From contig JAFAFR010000032.1 in assembly GCA_023423405.1 (NCBI GenBank), positions 181,334-245,333 on the forward strand: DNA of 64,000 nt. Reading direction: 5' to 3'. The stretch comes from Bacteroidota bacterium (lineage in GTDB: Bacteria > Bacteroidota > Bacteroidia > Chitinophagales > Chitinophagaceae). The notes below the pieces were generated by a model. The model was not told the origin of the DNA, searched no databases, and was given only the letters and a program-made list of their open reading frames with translations. Made by a program: the position numbers and the translations under genes. Of the stretch, positions 1-9,728 are shown piece by piece (positions within the stretch are counted from its first letter, which is position 1; each line of letters begins with the position of its first letter).

Positions 1-68
1 CCCTATGCCCGCTGGTAGTGGCTTATCTTAAACGCCATCCCGAGTGGAACAGGATCCTGGACCAATAA
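1..68 (+). CDS. C-terminal tail of a GNAT-like protein (partial, 5' end outside window)
   Basis: Frame 3 is open from the window edge to a TAA at 66-68. It reads as a short tail containing CPLVVAYLKRHPEW. This resembles the C-terminus of the small YjdJ-type GCN5-like N-acetyltransferases, which often end in a CPFV..YL.RHPEY-like segment. Only 21 codons are visible, so the family call is an inference from the tail alone. The gene converges on the minus-strand sulfatase, whose stop codon lies 40 bp further on. No clear terminator is visible in the gap, which holds a short direct repeat of CCGCAGGCACA. Confidence 0.5.
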   Translation, partial: LCPLVVAYLKRHPEWNRILDQ

Positions 69-108
69 GGGCAGGCTCAGCCGCAGGCACAGTCAACCGC
101 AGGCACAT

Positions 109-2430
109 TTACTTCATATGCACATCCACTTTCTTTATGGTGCCGGTGAATGCGAAGCTGGGAGGATAATCACCTACCGGTGATCCCAGGTCATTGCCGA
201 TGTCGAAGGTTTCGTCGGAAGAAAAAGAAGACCGCGGCGTGCGCGGAATAGCAGCTTTTCCTACAGACTTTCCGTTTACCAGCAGCTCCGCATCCATCGG
301 TTTTACCGGGCCATTGCCTTTGACCTGGAGCGTAATGGTTGCATCACCCTTCAGCGGCGCCGTTCCTTTCACCACGTATTTTCTTTCTCCAAAATCATTG
401 TACACGTAATGAGGAACGCCATTTTTCATGTAGATGGACCACCCGGCTGCCACACCGCCCAGGGCCACCAATACACCATTCTCCGTTCCTTTCAAACCGG
501 TCAGATCTACCTGCAATTCGTAACTGGTGCCCAGAAAGTTGGGTGCACTTTTCTCCGGTATTCGCACTGCGCCCGGGAAATAACTAAAGTCCGTCTTACC
601 CGTGGATGCAAGCGGCAGGCTTGCAGGATCAAACCTGGCCCCACCCCTGTCGTCCAATGGATACACATTGTATTTGCGCGCCTCCTGGTCAAATACGGCC
701 TGCATTTCTTTTAGCTTTTCCGGGTTGGAAGCCGCCAGGTTGTTTGCCTGCGAAAAATCCTTCGTCATGTCATATAGTTCCCAAACATCGTTGTCAAAGG
801 AGGATGTGGTGGAAAAATCCCAGGTCAGTTTGCGGTGTTTGGTGCCGGCATACCATCCATCGTGATAGATCCCCCTGTCGCCCATGATCTCAAAATACTG
901 GGTGGTATGTTTGGTTTTGGCATCCTTATCGTCGAAGGAGTAGATCATACTGACGCCCTCCAGTGGTTTTTGCTTTACGCCGTTCACGTATTCAGGAAAC
1001 TGGATGCCGGCCGCTTCGTAAATGGTCGGCGCAATATCGATCACATGGTGAAACTGCCTTCTCACCTCGCCCTTCGCTTTAATGCGCGCCGGCCAGCTGA
1101 TGGCAACGGGATTGGATGTTCCGCCATAGTGGGAAGCCACCAGTTTGAACCACTGGAAGGGCGAGCTTAACGCCCATGCCCAACCGCAGTTGTAGTGGTT
1201 ATGGGTTTCGGGCCCTCCTATCTTATCGATGTTCTTCAATATCGTCTGGAAGTCTTCCTTGAATCCATTCAGGCTCGCGATCTCATTGAACATCCCTTTT
1301 TCCTGCCCCTCGCTGCTGGCGCCGTTATCGCCCACCATATAAAGGAAGATGGTATTGTCGAGTTCTCCCATTTCTTCCAGCACATCCAGCAAACGGCCGG
1401 CCTCATAATCGGTTTGTTCGGCAAAACCGGCGTACACTTCCATCAGGCGGCGGGCCACTTTTTTTTCATCATCACTGAGGCTTGCCCAATCGGGGATGTC
1501 GTTGGGCTTGGGCGTGAGCTTCGTATCTGCCGGCACTTTTCCCTCCTTAAGCTGCCGCTCATAGATCTGTTGCCGCAGCGCTTCATATCCTTCATCAAAT
1601 TTTCCTTTGTATTTATCACTCCATTGTTTGGATACATGGTGCGGAGCATGAGTGGCGCCCGGCGCAAAATACATGAAGAAGGGTTTCTCCGGCGCTACCG
1701 AATGTTGCAGGCGCAGCCAGGATATGGCGTTGTCGGCAAGATCGTCGTTCAGGTTGTAGCCTGGTTTGGACGGCGGCTCAATGGGCGTATTCCCATCGTA
1801 CAACGCCGGGTAATACTGGTGCGTTTCGCCGCTGATGAAACCATAGTATTTATCGAACCCCTGACCGGAAGGCCAGGTATTGAACGGACCCGCCGGGTTG
1901 TTTTCCCAGAGCGCCGTCAGGTGCCACTTGCCAAATGCAGCCGTGGTATATCCCGAATGTTTCAGCACGGTCGACACAAAGGCCGCTGTATTCGGGATCT
2001 GGCCCGTGTATCCATTGTAAGCCGTACCAATCTCTATGATCGTGGCCATGTTCACGCTGTGGTGGTTCCTGCCCGTAAGCATGGCCGCCCGGGTGGGACT
2101 GCATTGCGCTGTGGTATGAAAATCCACATAGGTCAGTCCATTGCGGGCCACCCTGTCGAGGTTGGGAGAAGCAATGGGACCGCCAAAGCTGTTCAATGCG
2201 CCGAAGCCAATGTCATCGATCATAAAGATCACCACGTTGGGAGCGCCTTCTTTCGCCCTTACCACAGGAACGGTTCCGTGTTTGGCATCCTGGTAATGCG
2301 GCGTTACAGTGGCGCCGGCCACCGGTTCGTCTGCTTTGGGAAGACCGGAAGCCGCCGGTGACTTATCCTGCCCTGGCTGGTTACAGGCGGCCAGCAAAAG
2401 AACCAGCAACGGAACGAATAATTGCTTCAT
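109..2430 (-). CDS. Arylsulfatase-family lipoprotein (Cys-type sulfatase)
   Basis: This is a predicted secreted sulfatase that hydrolyses sulfate esters in the periplasm or at the cell surface. Residues 1-16 form a lipoprotein signal peptide with lipobox LAAC, Cys16 being the lipidation site. The metal-binding Asp pair is in FMIDDIG at about 70-75. The sulfatase signature C-S-P-T-R starts at Cys110, which must be converted to formylglycine by a maturase not present in this window. GKWHL follows at about 165. The last 150 residues look like a beta-sandwich domain, as in the roughly 770-aa Pseudomonas-type arylsulfatases. The start is an ATG with the signal peptide directly after it. It lies 76 bp downstream of the permease array on the same strand and may be reached by readthrough. 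The substrate is unknown. Confidence 0.9.
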   Translation of the reverse strand: MKQLFVPLLVLLLAACNQPGQDKSPAASGLPKADEPVAGATVTPHYQDAKHGTVPVVRAKEGAPNVVIFMIDDIGFGALNSFGGPIASPNLDRVARNGLTYVDFHTTAQCSPTRAAMLTGRNHHSVNMATIIEIGTAYNGYTGQIPNTAAFVSTVLKHSGYTTAAFGKWHLTALWENNPAGPFNTWPSGQGFDKYYGFISGETHQYYPALYDGNTPIEPPSKPGYNLNDDLADNAISWLRLQHSVAPEKPFFMYFAPGATHAPHHVSKQWSDKYKGKFDEGYEALRQQIYERQLKEGKVPADTKLTPKPNDIPDWASLSDDEKKVARRLMEVYAGFAEQTDYEAGRLLDVLEEMGELDNTIFLYMVGDNGASSEGQEKGMFNEIASLNGFKEDFQTILKNIDKIGGPETHNHYNCGWAWALSSPFQWFKLVASHYGGTSNPVAISWPARIKAKGEVRRQFHHVIDIAPTIYEAAGIQFPEYVNGVKQKPLEGVSMIYSFDDKDAKTKHTTQYFEIMGDRGIYHDGWYAGTKHRKLTWDFSTTSSFDNDVWELYDMTKDFSQANNLAASNPEKLKEMQAVFDQEARKYNVYPLDDRGGARFDPASLPLASTGKTDFSYFPGAVRIPEKSAPNFLGTSYELQVDLTGLKGTENGVLVALGGVAAGWSIYMKNGVPHYVYNDFGERKYVVKGTAPLKGDATITLQVKGNGPVKPMDAELLVNGKSVGKAAIPRTPRSSFSSDETFDIGNDLGSPVGDYPPSFAFTGTIKKVDVHMK

Positions 2431-2506
2431 ATGTAGTTATTTCCGGAAAACAATGTATTCAGAACTGCTTTCCGTAAAACTACACTTTTGTGTACCAGGA
2501 ATCCAT

Positions 2507-4897
2507 TTATTCCGTGCGCAAAGATTTCACCGGGTTTGCCCTCGCAGCCTTTATCGCCTGCATGCTCACCGTAAGCAGCGTGATAACAAGCGCTATGGCC
2601 GCAGCGGCCAGAAAAACCGTCCAGCTTATACCAACGCGGTAGTCGTAGTTCGATAGCCACCTGTTAAGATAATACCAGGCGATGGGCGCAGCGATGATGC
2701 AGGACAAAAGCACCAGCAACACAAATTCTTTTGAAAGCAGGCGCCACAGTCCGGCTACGCTGGCGCCAAGCACTTTGCGGATACCGATTTCCTTGGTGCG
2801 CTGCTCCGCCACAAAACTGGCCATGCCAAACAGGCCCAGGCAGGAAATAAAAATGGCAAGCACGGCGAAATAAGACGAGAGCCTGCCGATGCGTTCCACA
2901 TCGCTGAACTTGTTCCCAAAATCCTCGTCCACAAAACTGTAACTGAAAGGCACATCCGCCACATATTTTTTCCAGGCCTTTTCTATATGGCCCAATGCCT
3001 CGCTGGTATTCTGCGCCGGGTTCAGCCTTAATACCAGGTTGAAGAGGTTTTCCTGCTCATCGGGACCCACATGGTAGAGCGTGGGACGAACGGGATAAAA
3101 AGGCGATTCCTGCAAAATATCATTCACAACGCCGATGATGGTGAAAGGTTTCCCCTCCCAGATAAGCCGCTTGCCAACCGGATCTTTTAGTCCGATGAAT
3201 GTTGCGGCCGATTCGTTTATGACAAAGGCCAGCGAATCCGTCCCGAAGGCGCGCGAAAAATCCCTTCCTTCTTTTATCTTCCATTGCACGGTTTTACCAA
3301 ACTCGTAGGTCACGGCAGAGTTTGCGAAATCGACGCCCAGGTTGGGGTCCTTGCCTTCCCAGTCGAAACCGCCGTTGGTGTTCCAGACGCTGGTAAGCGG
3401 ACTGAGCGTAGCAGCGATCTCTTCCACTGCTCCCGAAGTTTTGAGCTCATGCCGCACGGCGTCAAAATGTTGCTTCAGTCCGTCATCGAACCAAAGGTTT
3501 ACCAGTCCCTTCTTCACATAATTAACCGGGCGGTTCTTTGCATACTGCACCTGCTGGTACACAATGATGGTGCCAATGATGAGCATCACTGAAACCGTGA
3601 ATTGTACCACTACCAGCACTTTGCGGGGAACCGATGCGAACCTGCCCACCCGGAAAGTTCCCTTCAGCACTTTCAACGGCTGGAAGGAAGAAAGATACAG
3701 TGCCGGGTAGCTTCCGGCGAGCAAGCCGGTTATACCAATGAATGCAATATTGAACAACCAGAACCAGGGATTCAGCCAGGGCATTTCTATTTTCTTGCCG
3801 GCGATTTCATTGAACAGTGGCAATACCAGCATTACTGCGATCAGCGCCAATACAAAAGCCAGCAAAACAATCAGGTAGGATTCGGCAAAAAAGCGGCCTA
3901 TCAGTTGTCCCCGCAGCGAGCCTATGGTTTTACGGATACCCACTTCCTTGGCGCGCTTTTCACTGCGGGCCGTGGCCAGGTTCATGAAATTGATGCAGGC
4001 CAGCAGCAATACAAAAACACCAATAACACCAAACAACTGCACATACCGGATCTCGCCGCCTGTGTTTACGCCATTTTTGAATTCATTGTGCAAATGCCAG
4101 TTACGCATGGGCTGCAGAAAAACCACCCACTGGTATTTTTTTGTTTCTTCATTTACATTGTCCATTTTCACATTCCTGATCTTTGCCGATACGCGGTCCA
4201 TATCAGCATTGTCGGCAATCTGCACAAAGGTTTGCGAAAAATTGCTACCCCATGGGTTCTTCATTTCCCTCGCCCAGGGATTCCTGATCTGCCATAGTTC
4301 CCAGGGCATGATGAATTGCAAATCTCTAAAACTGGTATTGTCGGGCAGGTCTTCGTATACGCCGGTAACTTTCACGCTCATATCCTTACCCAGCCGGATG
4401 GTCTTGTTCATGGGATCATCTTTTCCAAACAGGGCCTTAGCGGTGGAGGCCGAGAGCAGGATGGAATAGGGATCTTTCAGGCCCGACCGGTTTCCCTTCA
4501 GCATGTTCAGCGAAAGCATATCAGGCGCATCGGGCTCAAAAAAGTGTCCCTTTTTGGTAAAATGCTTGTCACCCACGGAAAGGGTCTGTGTTTCCAGCCA
4601 GGACGACTGTACCACGTATTTAAAATCGCTTCCATGCCTGGCCCTGATTTCGGGGCCCATTACGCCGGGGTTGGAAACCTGCGACTGTATGGTACCGTTA
4701 AAATTGGCGTGCTGCATTACCTGCGCAATGCGGTCGTAGTTTTTATGATAGGTATCAAATGTAAGTTCGTCGTACATCCAAAGGCCTATGAGCATAGCCA
4801 CCGCCATGCCCACGGCAAGGCCACCAATATTGATGGCGCTGTATCCCTTGCTCCTGGCCAGGTTGCGCCAGGATATCATAAAATAGTTCCGGAACAT
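2507..4897 (-). CDS. MacB/FtsX-like ABC transporter permease (array member 5, last transcribed)
   Basis: This 796-aa protein has an N-terminal membrane helix (about 20-42), a large extracytoplasmic MacB-type domain, and an FtsX domain at about 285-410 containing KRAKEVGIRKTIGS. A second extracytoplasmic domain and a second FtsX domain carrying RTKEIGIRKVLGAS follow, and it ends in NPVKSLRTE. About eight membrane helices are expected. MacB-family permeases transmit ATPase movement to the periplasm for efflux or lipoprotein and peptide handling. No ATPase domain is present here. It starts 27 bp after the preceding paralogue and is the last of five. A short inverted repeat, TACAC-TTTT-GTGTA, at 2481-2494 follows the stop codon. 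The substrate is not predictable. Confidence 0.9.
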   Translation of the reverse strand: MFRNYFMISWRNLARSKGYSAINIGGLAVGMAVAMLIGLWMYDELTFDTYHKNYDRIAQVMQHANFNGTIQSQVSNPGVMGPEIRARHGSDFKYVVQSSWLETQTLSVGDKHFTKKGHFFEPDAPDMLSLNMLKGNRSGLKDPYSILLSASTAKALFGKDDPMNKTIRLGKDMSVKVTGVYEDLPDNTSFRDLQFIMPWELWQIRNPWAREMKNPWGSNFSQTFVQIADNADMDRVSAKIRNVKMDNVNEETKKYQWVVFLQPMRNWHLHNEFKNGVNTGGEIRYVQLFGVIGVFVLLLACINFMNLATARSEKRAKEVGIRKTIGSLRGQLIGRFFAESYLIVLLAFVLALIAVMLVLPLFNEIAGKKIEMPWLNPWFWLFNIAFIGITGLLAGSYPALYLSSFQPLKVLKGTFRVGRFASVPRKVLVVVQFTVSVMLIIGTIIVYQQVQYAKNRPVNYVKKGLVNLWFDDGLKQHFDAVRHELKTSGAVEEIAATLSPLTSVWNTNGGFDWEGKDPNLGVDFANSAVTYEFGKTVQWKIKEGRDFSRAFGTDSLAFVINESAATFIGLKDPVGKRLIWEGKPFTIIGVVNDILQESPFYPVRPTLYHVGPDEQENLFNLVLRLNPAQNTSEALGHIEKAWKKYVADVPFSYSFVDEDFGNKFSDVERIGRLSSYFAVLAIFISCLGLFGMASFVAEQRTKEIGIRKVLGASVAGLWRLLSKEFVLLVLLSCIIAAPIAWYYLNRWLSNYDYRVGISWTVFLAAAAIALVITLLTVSMQAIKAARANPVKSLRTE

Positions 4898-4924
4898 ACT
4901 ACATGGTTTTTATTAATTGAATGC

Positions 4925-7279
4925 TTACTCGCTTCTCAATGCCGCAACCGGGTTCGCCACCGCCACGCGGATGGTTTGTATGCTGATGGCTATAATGGTG
5001 ATCACAAACACGAGCGCGCCTGCCATCAAATACACGCCCGGCGTAATGTTGATCTTATAAGCATAGCCCTGCAGCCAGTTGTGCATCAGCCACCAGGAAA
5101 GCGGGAAGGCGATCAAAAGGGCGATGCCCACCAGCTTCAGAAAATCTTTCGACAGCATGGCCGTAATGCCGGCGGCCGAAGCCCCTATCACTTTGCGGAT
5201 GCCGATCTCCTTTTGTCTTTTCTGCGCCGTAAATGCAGCCAGTCCAAACAGGCCGAGGCAGGAAATGATGATGGCCAGGCCGGCAAAATAACCGGCCAGG
5301 GTCGCCGTGCGCGTTTCGGTTTGGTATTGCCGTTGGTACGCTTCGTCGAGGAAACTGAAGGCAAAGGGGAAGTTGGGGTTGTACTTCTTGTACAGGCTCT
5401 CAATCGCCGCCAGGGTCTTTTGCTGGTTGTCCTGCCTGATGCGGGCAAGGATTGACCCCTCTCCTTCCTGCAGGTGCAGGAATGCGGGCTTTATGGATTC
5501 ATGCATCGACTCAAAATGAAAATCGCTCACCACGCCAACAATCTGTCTGTTCATGCGGTGGAACCGCACCATGGCGCCAATAGGATTTTTCAGGTTCATT
5601 GCCTTCACAGCCGCTTCGTTCACAATAATGCTCATGGAATCCATCCCGAAATCTTTGGAAAAATCGCGTCCTTCCTTTATTTGCATGCCCATGGTTTTGA
5701 CGAACTGTTGGCTCACGCCAAAGACCTCAAAATAGGTATCCCTGTCATAATCTTTTCCCGGCCAGTCGAGCCCATCGCTGTATTTGCGGCCAACGATGCT
5801 GTGAAAAGTGTAGGCAGCATTCTCTACCCCCGGAAGCCGCTGCATCTCGGCCAGGAAAGCCTCCTGGTGGGTCTGAATACTTCCCTCAGCGGTGAAACGG
5901 ACAATGTTCTCCTTGTTATAACCCAGGTTGACGCTCCGGATAAATTGTATCTGCTGGTAGATAACCGTTACAGCTACGATCAGCAGGGCAGACAGCGTGA
6001 ACTGGAAAACCACCAGGCCTTTTCTCGACAACAGCTCGGCGGTAGAGGTTTTCAGCTTACCCTTCAAGATGGACAGGGGATCGAAGCCCGAAATGTACAA
6101 TGCCGGATAACTGCCAGCCAGGAATCCTGTGATCACTACAATAGCAACAATGGCGGCGACCATCTGCCAGGTAACATGCAATTCAATGCTCTTACCCGTA
6201 AGCAGGTTGAACTGGGGCAGTAAAAATGCAGCGATCCCGATGGCAAGAACCATCGCAAACAGGGTCAGGAGAAAAGATTCCGCCAGGAACTGCAGCACCA
6301 ACTGGCTGCGCCGCGCCCCCACTACTTTTTTTATGCCCACTTCCTTGAGCCGGCGGGCGGCCTTTGCCGTGGAAAGGTTCATGAAGTTAATGCAGGCGAT
6401 CAGCAGGATAAAAACCGCCAGCGCCGTAAACAGGTTTACATATTGCATCCTTTCACCGGCCGGCGAATCGTTGTCGTGAAAATTGTGCAGGTAGCCATCG
6501 GAGAATTTAGCGGCAACCACTTTCCTGGCGCTATTGCCGGTATGGGTGGTGATGATGTCCGCTACATTTTTGTTAAACGCGTTCAGAGCCGTTTCTTTTT
6601 TCAATAACACAAAATTCTGGGGGCCGACGCTGTTCCAGTGCGCCGGCCATTCTTTCACCGCTTTGAAATAATCAAACGACAATACAAAGTCAAACTGTTG
6701 GGAAGAATTGGCAGGCATTTTTTTGAACACACCAGACACGTAAAAAGTAGTATCGTGATCGAAGCCAACGGGTTTTCCTATGATATTTTCGGTTGTGCCA
6801 AACAGTTTGATGGCCAGTTCATTCGAAAGCACAATGGCGCTTTTGTCGGCAAGCACCTTGTTTTTATCTCCTTCCAGCAGTTGAAAGGAAAAGATGTTGA
6901 AATAGTCTTTTTCCGCATACTGGCAATTGGCTTTGATGTTCTTATCGCCAACGGACAGCGTGTTTTGCGCAAACCATTTGGCGGGAGCGATGGCCGCGGC
7001 ATATTCCACTTCGGGAAGGCTTTGTTTGACGGCCTCGCTCAGCCTGCCGGAAGATTCCTGGGTATAGGATATTTCACCGTTTACATCCCTTTTCTCGAGC
7101 AGCCGGTACAGCCGCTCGTCGTTGGCAAAAAACCGGTCGAAGCTCAACTCGTCGCTAACCCATAAAAAAATGAGCAGGGCGCAGGCAAGGCCGGCCGACA
7201 GGCCAATGATATTCAACAAGGTGAACTGCTTATCCTTCAGCAGGCTTCGCCAGGCGATTTTGAAATAGTTCTTCAGCAT
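4925..7279 (-). CDS. MacB/FtsX-like ABC transporter permease (array member 4)
   Basis: This 784-aa paralogue has the double-FtsX layout. The first FtsX signature is RRLKEVGIKKVVGARRSQ, the second is KRQKEIGIRKVIGAS, and the C-terminus is NPVAALRSE, slightly different from the NPVKSLRTE of its four neighbours. The first 45 residues contain one membrane helix, and three helices are predicted around each FtsX domain. The ATG start matches the paralogues, which all begin with a short basic segment containing WR or FR before LL or NK. The gap to the upstream gene is 33 bp and to the downstream gene 27 bp, so co-transcription is likely. It is the most divergent copy by eye. Function beyond ABC permease is not resolved. 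Confidence 0.9.
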   Translation of the reverse strand: MLKNYFKIAWRSLLKDKQFTLLNIIGLSAGLACALLIFLWVSDELSFDRFFANDERLYRLLEKRDVNGEISYTQESSGRLSEAVKQSLPEVEYAAAIAPAKWFAQNTLSVGDKNIKANCQYAEKDYFNIFSFQLLEGDKNKVLADKSAIVLSNELAIKLFGTTENIIGKPVGFDHDTTFYVSGVFKKMPANSSQQFDFVLSFDYFKAVKEWPAHWNSVGPQNFVLLKKETALNAFNKNVADIITTHTGNSARKVVAAKFSDGYLHNFHDNDSPAGERMQYVNLFTALAVFILLIACINFMNLSTAKAARRLKEVGIKKVVGARRSQLVLQFLAESFLLTLFAMVLAIGIAAFLLPQFNLLTGKSIELHVTWQMVAAIVAIVVITGFLAGSYPALYISGFDPLSILKGKLKTSTAELLSRKGLVVFQFTLSALLIVAVTVIYQQIQFIRSVNLGYNKENIVRFTAEGSIQTHQEAFLAEMQRLPGVENAAYTFHSIVGRKYSDGLDWPGKDYDRDTYFEVFGVSQQFVKTMGMQIKEGRDFSKDFGMDSMSIIVNEAAVKAMNLKNPIGAMVRFHRMNRQIVGVVSDFHFESMHESIKPAFLHLQEGEGSILARIRQDNQQKTLAAIESLYKKYNPNFPFAFSFLDEAYQRQYQTETRTATLAGYFAGLAIIISCLGLFGLAAFTAQKRQKEIGIRKVIGASAAGITAMLSKDFLKLVGIALLIAFPLSWWLMHNWLQGYAYKINITPGVYLMAGALVFVITIIAISIQTIRVAVANPVAALRSE

Positions 7280-7312
7280 AACAAATGTTTTATACGTTTA
7301 ACGGTTCACTGC

Positions 7313-9673
7313 TTACTCCGTTCTTAATGATTTTACAGGATTCGCCATCGCCGCCCTGATGGCCTGGAAACTCACCGTCACCAGGGCAATGCATACAGCC
7401 GAGCAACCGGCCAGCGCAAACACCCACCAATGGATGCCAACCCGGTAAGGGAAATTTTTCAGCCAGGTGTGCATGGCCCAGTAGGCCAGCGGTGCAGCAA
7501 TGGCAAAAGATACCAGCACCAGCTTCAGGAAGTCGCGCGACAACAGCGCTGCAATGCTGCCCACCGAAGCGCCCAGCACTTTTCGAACGCCAATTTCTTT
7601 TATCCTGTTCTCCGCCATATAGCTCGACAAACCAAACAACCCGAGACAGGAAATAACAATCGTCAGCAGCGCAAACAGGCTGGCCAGGGTGCCGGTTCTT
7701 TTTTCATCTTCAAACTTCCTGGCATATTCTTCGTCGGCAAAACGGTAGTTCACCTCGTAAGCGGGATTGTATTTTTTAAAAATGTTTTTCAGTGCTGCGA
7801 TGTTCTTTTCCGTATTGCGGGCGCCGTTCAGTTTGATGTGAATGACATTGAACCATCCTTTGGCGCCGGCTATGAACATGGGCTCCAGCGGGTGATAGGG
7901 CGAATTGATGATAAAATCTTTCACCACGCCCACCACATGCCAGTCCTGCCCCATGTCTTTTATGACCTGCCCCAGCGGTTCTTTAAAGCCCATGCGTTGA
8001 ACAGCCGATTCGTTCAGCAGCGCAGCATTGGAATCGGTAGGGAATTTTTCCAGGTCGAGGTCCCGGCCGGCCACCAGTTCCAGCCCCAATGTTTTTACCA
8101 CGGCATTGTCGGCGCAAAAACGATTGATGATGGTTTTGTCGCCGGGCTCCTTGCCCTTCCATTCGAGGTCCCAGGTATTGCTCCATCCCTCCGTTACCGG
8201 TGCGCTGGTCATCGTAACCGACAGGGCCGTGCCGGAGGAAAGCAGTTCATTTTTGATCAGCATATAATTCTTTGCCGATTCACCTTCTGTGAAATGGTAA
8301 ACAAGATTGTTTTTTGCATAACCCGTTTGCCTGTCCTGCGCATTCCGGATCTGCTGCTGCACCACGATGGTAGCGATGATGAGCACGATGGCGAAAGTGA
8401 ACTGCGCAATCACCAGTACTTTACGTGGTGTAACGAGCGCGTTCGCCGCTTTCAGGCCACCCTTCAGTACACTGGCGGGTTTAAATGAAGAGAGATAGGC
8501 AGAAGGATAGCTGCCCGCAAGAACGCCCGTGATCGTAACAAATGCGATCCCGGTGAGCCAGAAAGAAGGGTTTTCAAAATCAACCAGCAGCTTTTTACCA
8601 ACCAGTTGGTTAAATGCCGGCAAAGCCAGCTCTACGATGAACAACGCGAATACACCGGCGATAGCGGCGAGCATCACCGATTCACCCAGGAACTGGGCAA
8701 CCAGGGATTTCTTTTGCGCACCTACCACTTTCCGTATGCCCACTTCCTTCGCCCGTTTTTCGCTTCTTGCCGTACTCAGGTTCATGAAGTTGATGCAGGC
8801 TACCAGCAATATGAATGCAGCGATGACCCCAAACAGCCGCACTACTTCGATACGGCCGCCGGATTCTTTTCCGTTCTCAAAAGATCCGTGCAAACGCCAG
8901 CGGCTGATGGGATAGAGGAAGGTTTCTATCTTCGGATCGTCTTTATCGTATTTGGCGCGAATCGATTTTATTTTGGGCTCAATGGACGCAAGCGCGCTGC
9001 CCTGTTTCAGCAATACATAAGTGGCTATTGAATTATTTCCCCAGTTCGGGTCGTCCCAGCCTTTCACCCGCATATAGGACCAGGGCACCAGAAACTGAAA
9101 TTCAAAAGCGCTGTTGGAAGGAACGTCTTTCACTACTGCCGACACTTTGAAATTGTCGGCATTGTCCAGTTTCAATATTTTACCAATGGGGTTTTCTTCT
9201 CCAAAAATTGTTTTTGCCAGTTTCTCCGTTAATACAACGGAAGATGGGTCGTCGAGCGCCGTTGCAGGGTTGCCTTTCAGCACCGGGAAACTGAACATCA
9301 GGAGAAAGGACGAATCCACGATCCGCCCGCGGCCGTAGAATTGTTTTTCGCCAACATCTATTTTGACAGGAGGCAGGAAATTCACCCTGGCTGTTTTTTC
9401 TACTTCGGGATAATCCTGCTGGACAGCGGCAGCCATGGGTTTTGGCGTATTACTCCAGCAACCGGTTTGCCCGTCGACGGTGTACCGGTTCCATACCTGG
9501 TAGAGCCGGTCTTTCTTTTCGTGAAAATTATCGTAGCTCACTTCGTGCTGTATCCACAGCAGGATGAGCATAGCCGCAGCCATGCCAACCGCAAGCCCCG
9601 TGATGTTGATAAAGGAAAAACTTTTATTCCTTTTTATGTTCCGCCAGGCGATGATGAAAAAATTCCTGATCAT
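7313..9673 (-). CDS. MacB/FtsX-like ABC transporter permease (array member 3)
   Basis: This is a 786-aa paralogue. The N-terminal helix is at about 20-42. The first FtsX domain has KRAKEVGIRKVVGAQKKS at about residue 310, and the second has RIKEIGVRKVLGAS at about 690. The extracytoplasmic halves differ clearly from the neighbours, while the membrane segments and the NPVKSLRTE tail are conserved. This fits duplication followed by divergence of the periplasmic part. It starts with ATG 55 bp after the stop of the previous array gene and ends 33 bp before the next. A partner ATPase would have to be encoded elsewhere in the genome. Confidence 0.9.
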   Translation of the reverse strand: MIRNFFIIAWRNIKRNKSFSFINITGLAVGMAAAMLILLWIQHEVSYDNFHEKKDRLYQVWNRYTVDGQTGCWSNTPKPMAAAVQQDYPEVEKTARVNFLPPVKIDVGEKQFYGRGRIVDSSFLLMFSFPVLKGNPATALDDPSSVVLTEKLAKTIFGEENPIGKILKLDNADNFKVSAVVKDVPSNSAFEFQFLVPWSYMRVKGWDDPNWGNNSIATYVLLKQGSALASIEPKIKSIRAKYDKDDPKIETFLYPISRWRLHGSFENGKESGGRIEVVRLFGVIAAFILLVACINFMNLSTARSEKRAKEVGIRKVVGAQKKSLVAQFLGESVMLAAIAGVFALFIVELALPAFNQLVGKKLLVDFENPSFWLTGIAFVTITGVLAGSYPSAYLSSFKPASVLKGGLKAANALVTPRKVLVIAQFTFAIVLIIATIVVQQQIRNAQDRQTGYAKNNLVYHFTEGESAKNYMLIKNELLSSGTALSVTMTSAPVTEGWSNTWDLEWKGKEPGDKTIINRFCADNAVVKTLGLELVAGRDLDLEKFPTDSNAALLNESAVQRMGFKEPLGQVIKDMGQDWHVVGVVKDFIINSPYHPLEPMFIAGAKGWFNVIHIKLNGARNTEKNIAALKNIFKKYNPAYEVNYRFADEEYARKFEDEKRTGTLASLFALLTIVISCLGLFGLSSYMAENRIKEIGVRKVLGASVGSIAALLSRDFLKLVLVSFAIAAPLAYWAMHTWLKNFPYRVGIHWWVFALAGCSAVCIALVTVSFQAIRAAMANPVKSLRTE

Positions 9674-9728
9674 GTTTTGATTTTTATATCAATCTGTTTA
9701 CAACAATGCTTACCTGTAGCACCGGGAC

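Noticed and set aside
1195..2361. 388-aa plus-strand ORF opposite the sulfatase
   Set aside because: Antisense shadow; the sulfatase has an intact signal peptide and active site.
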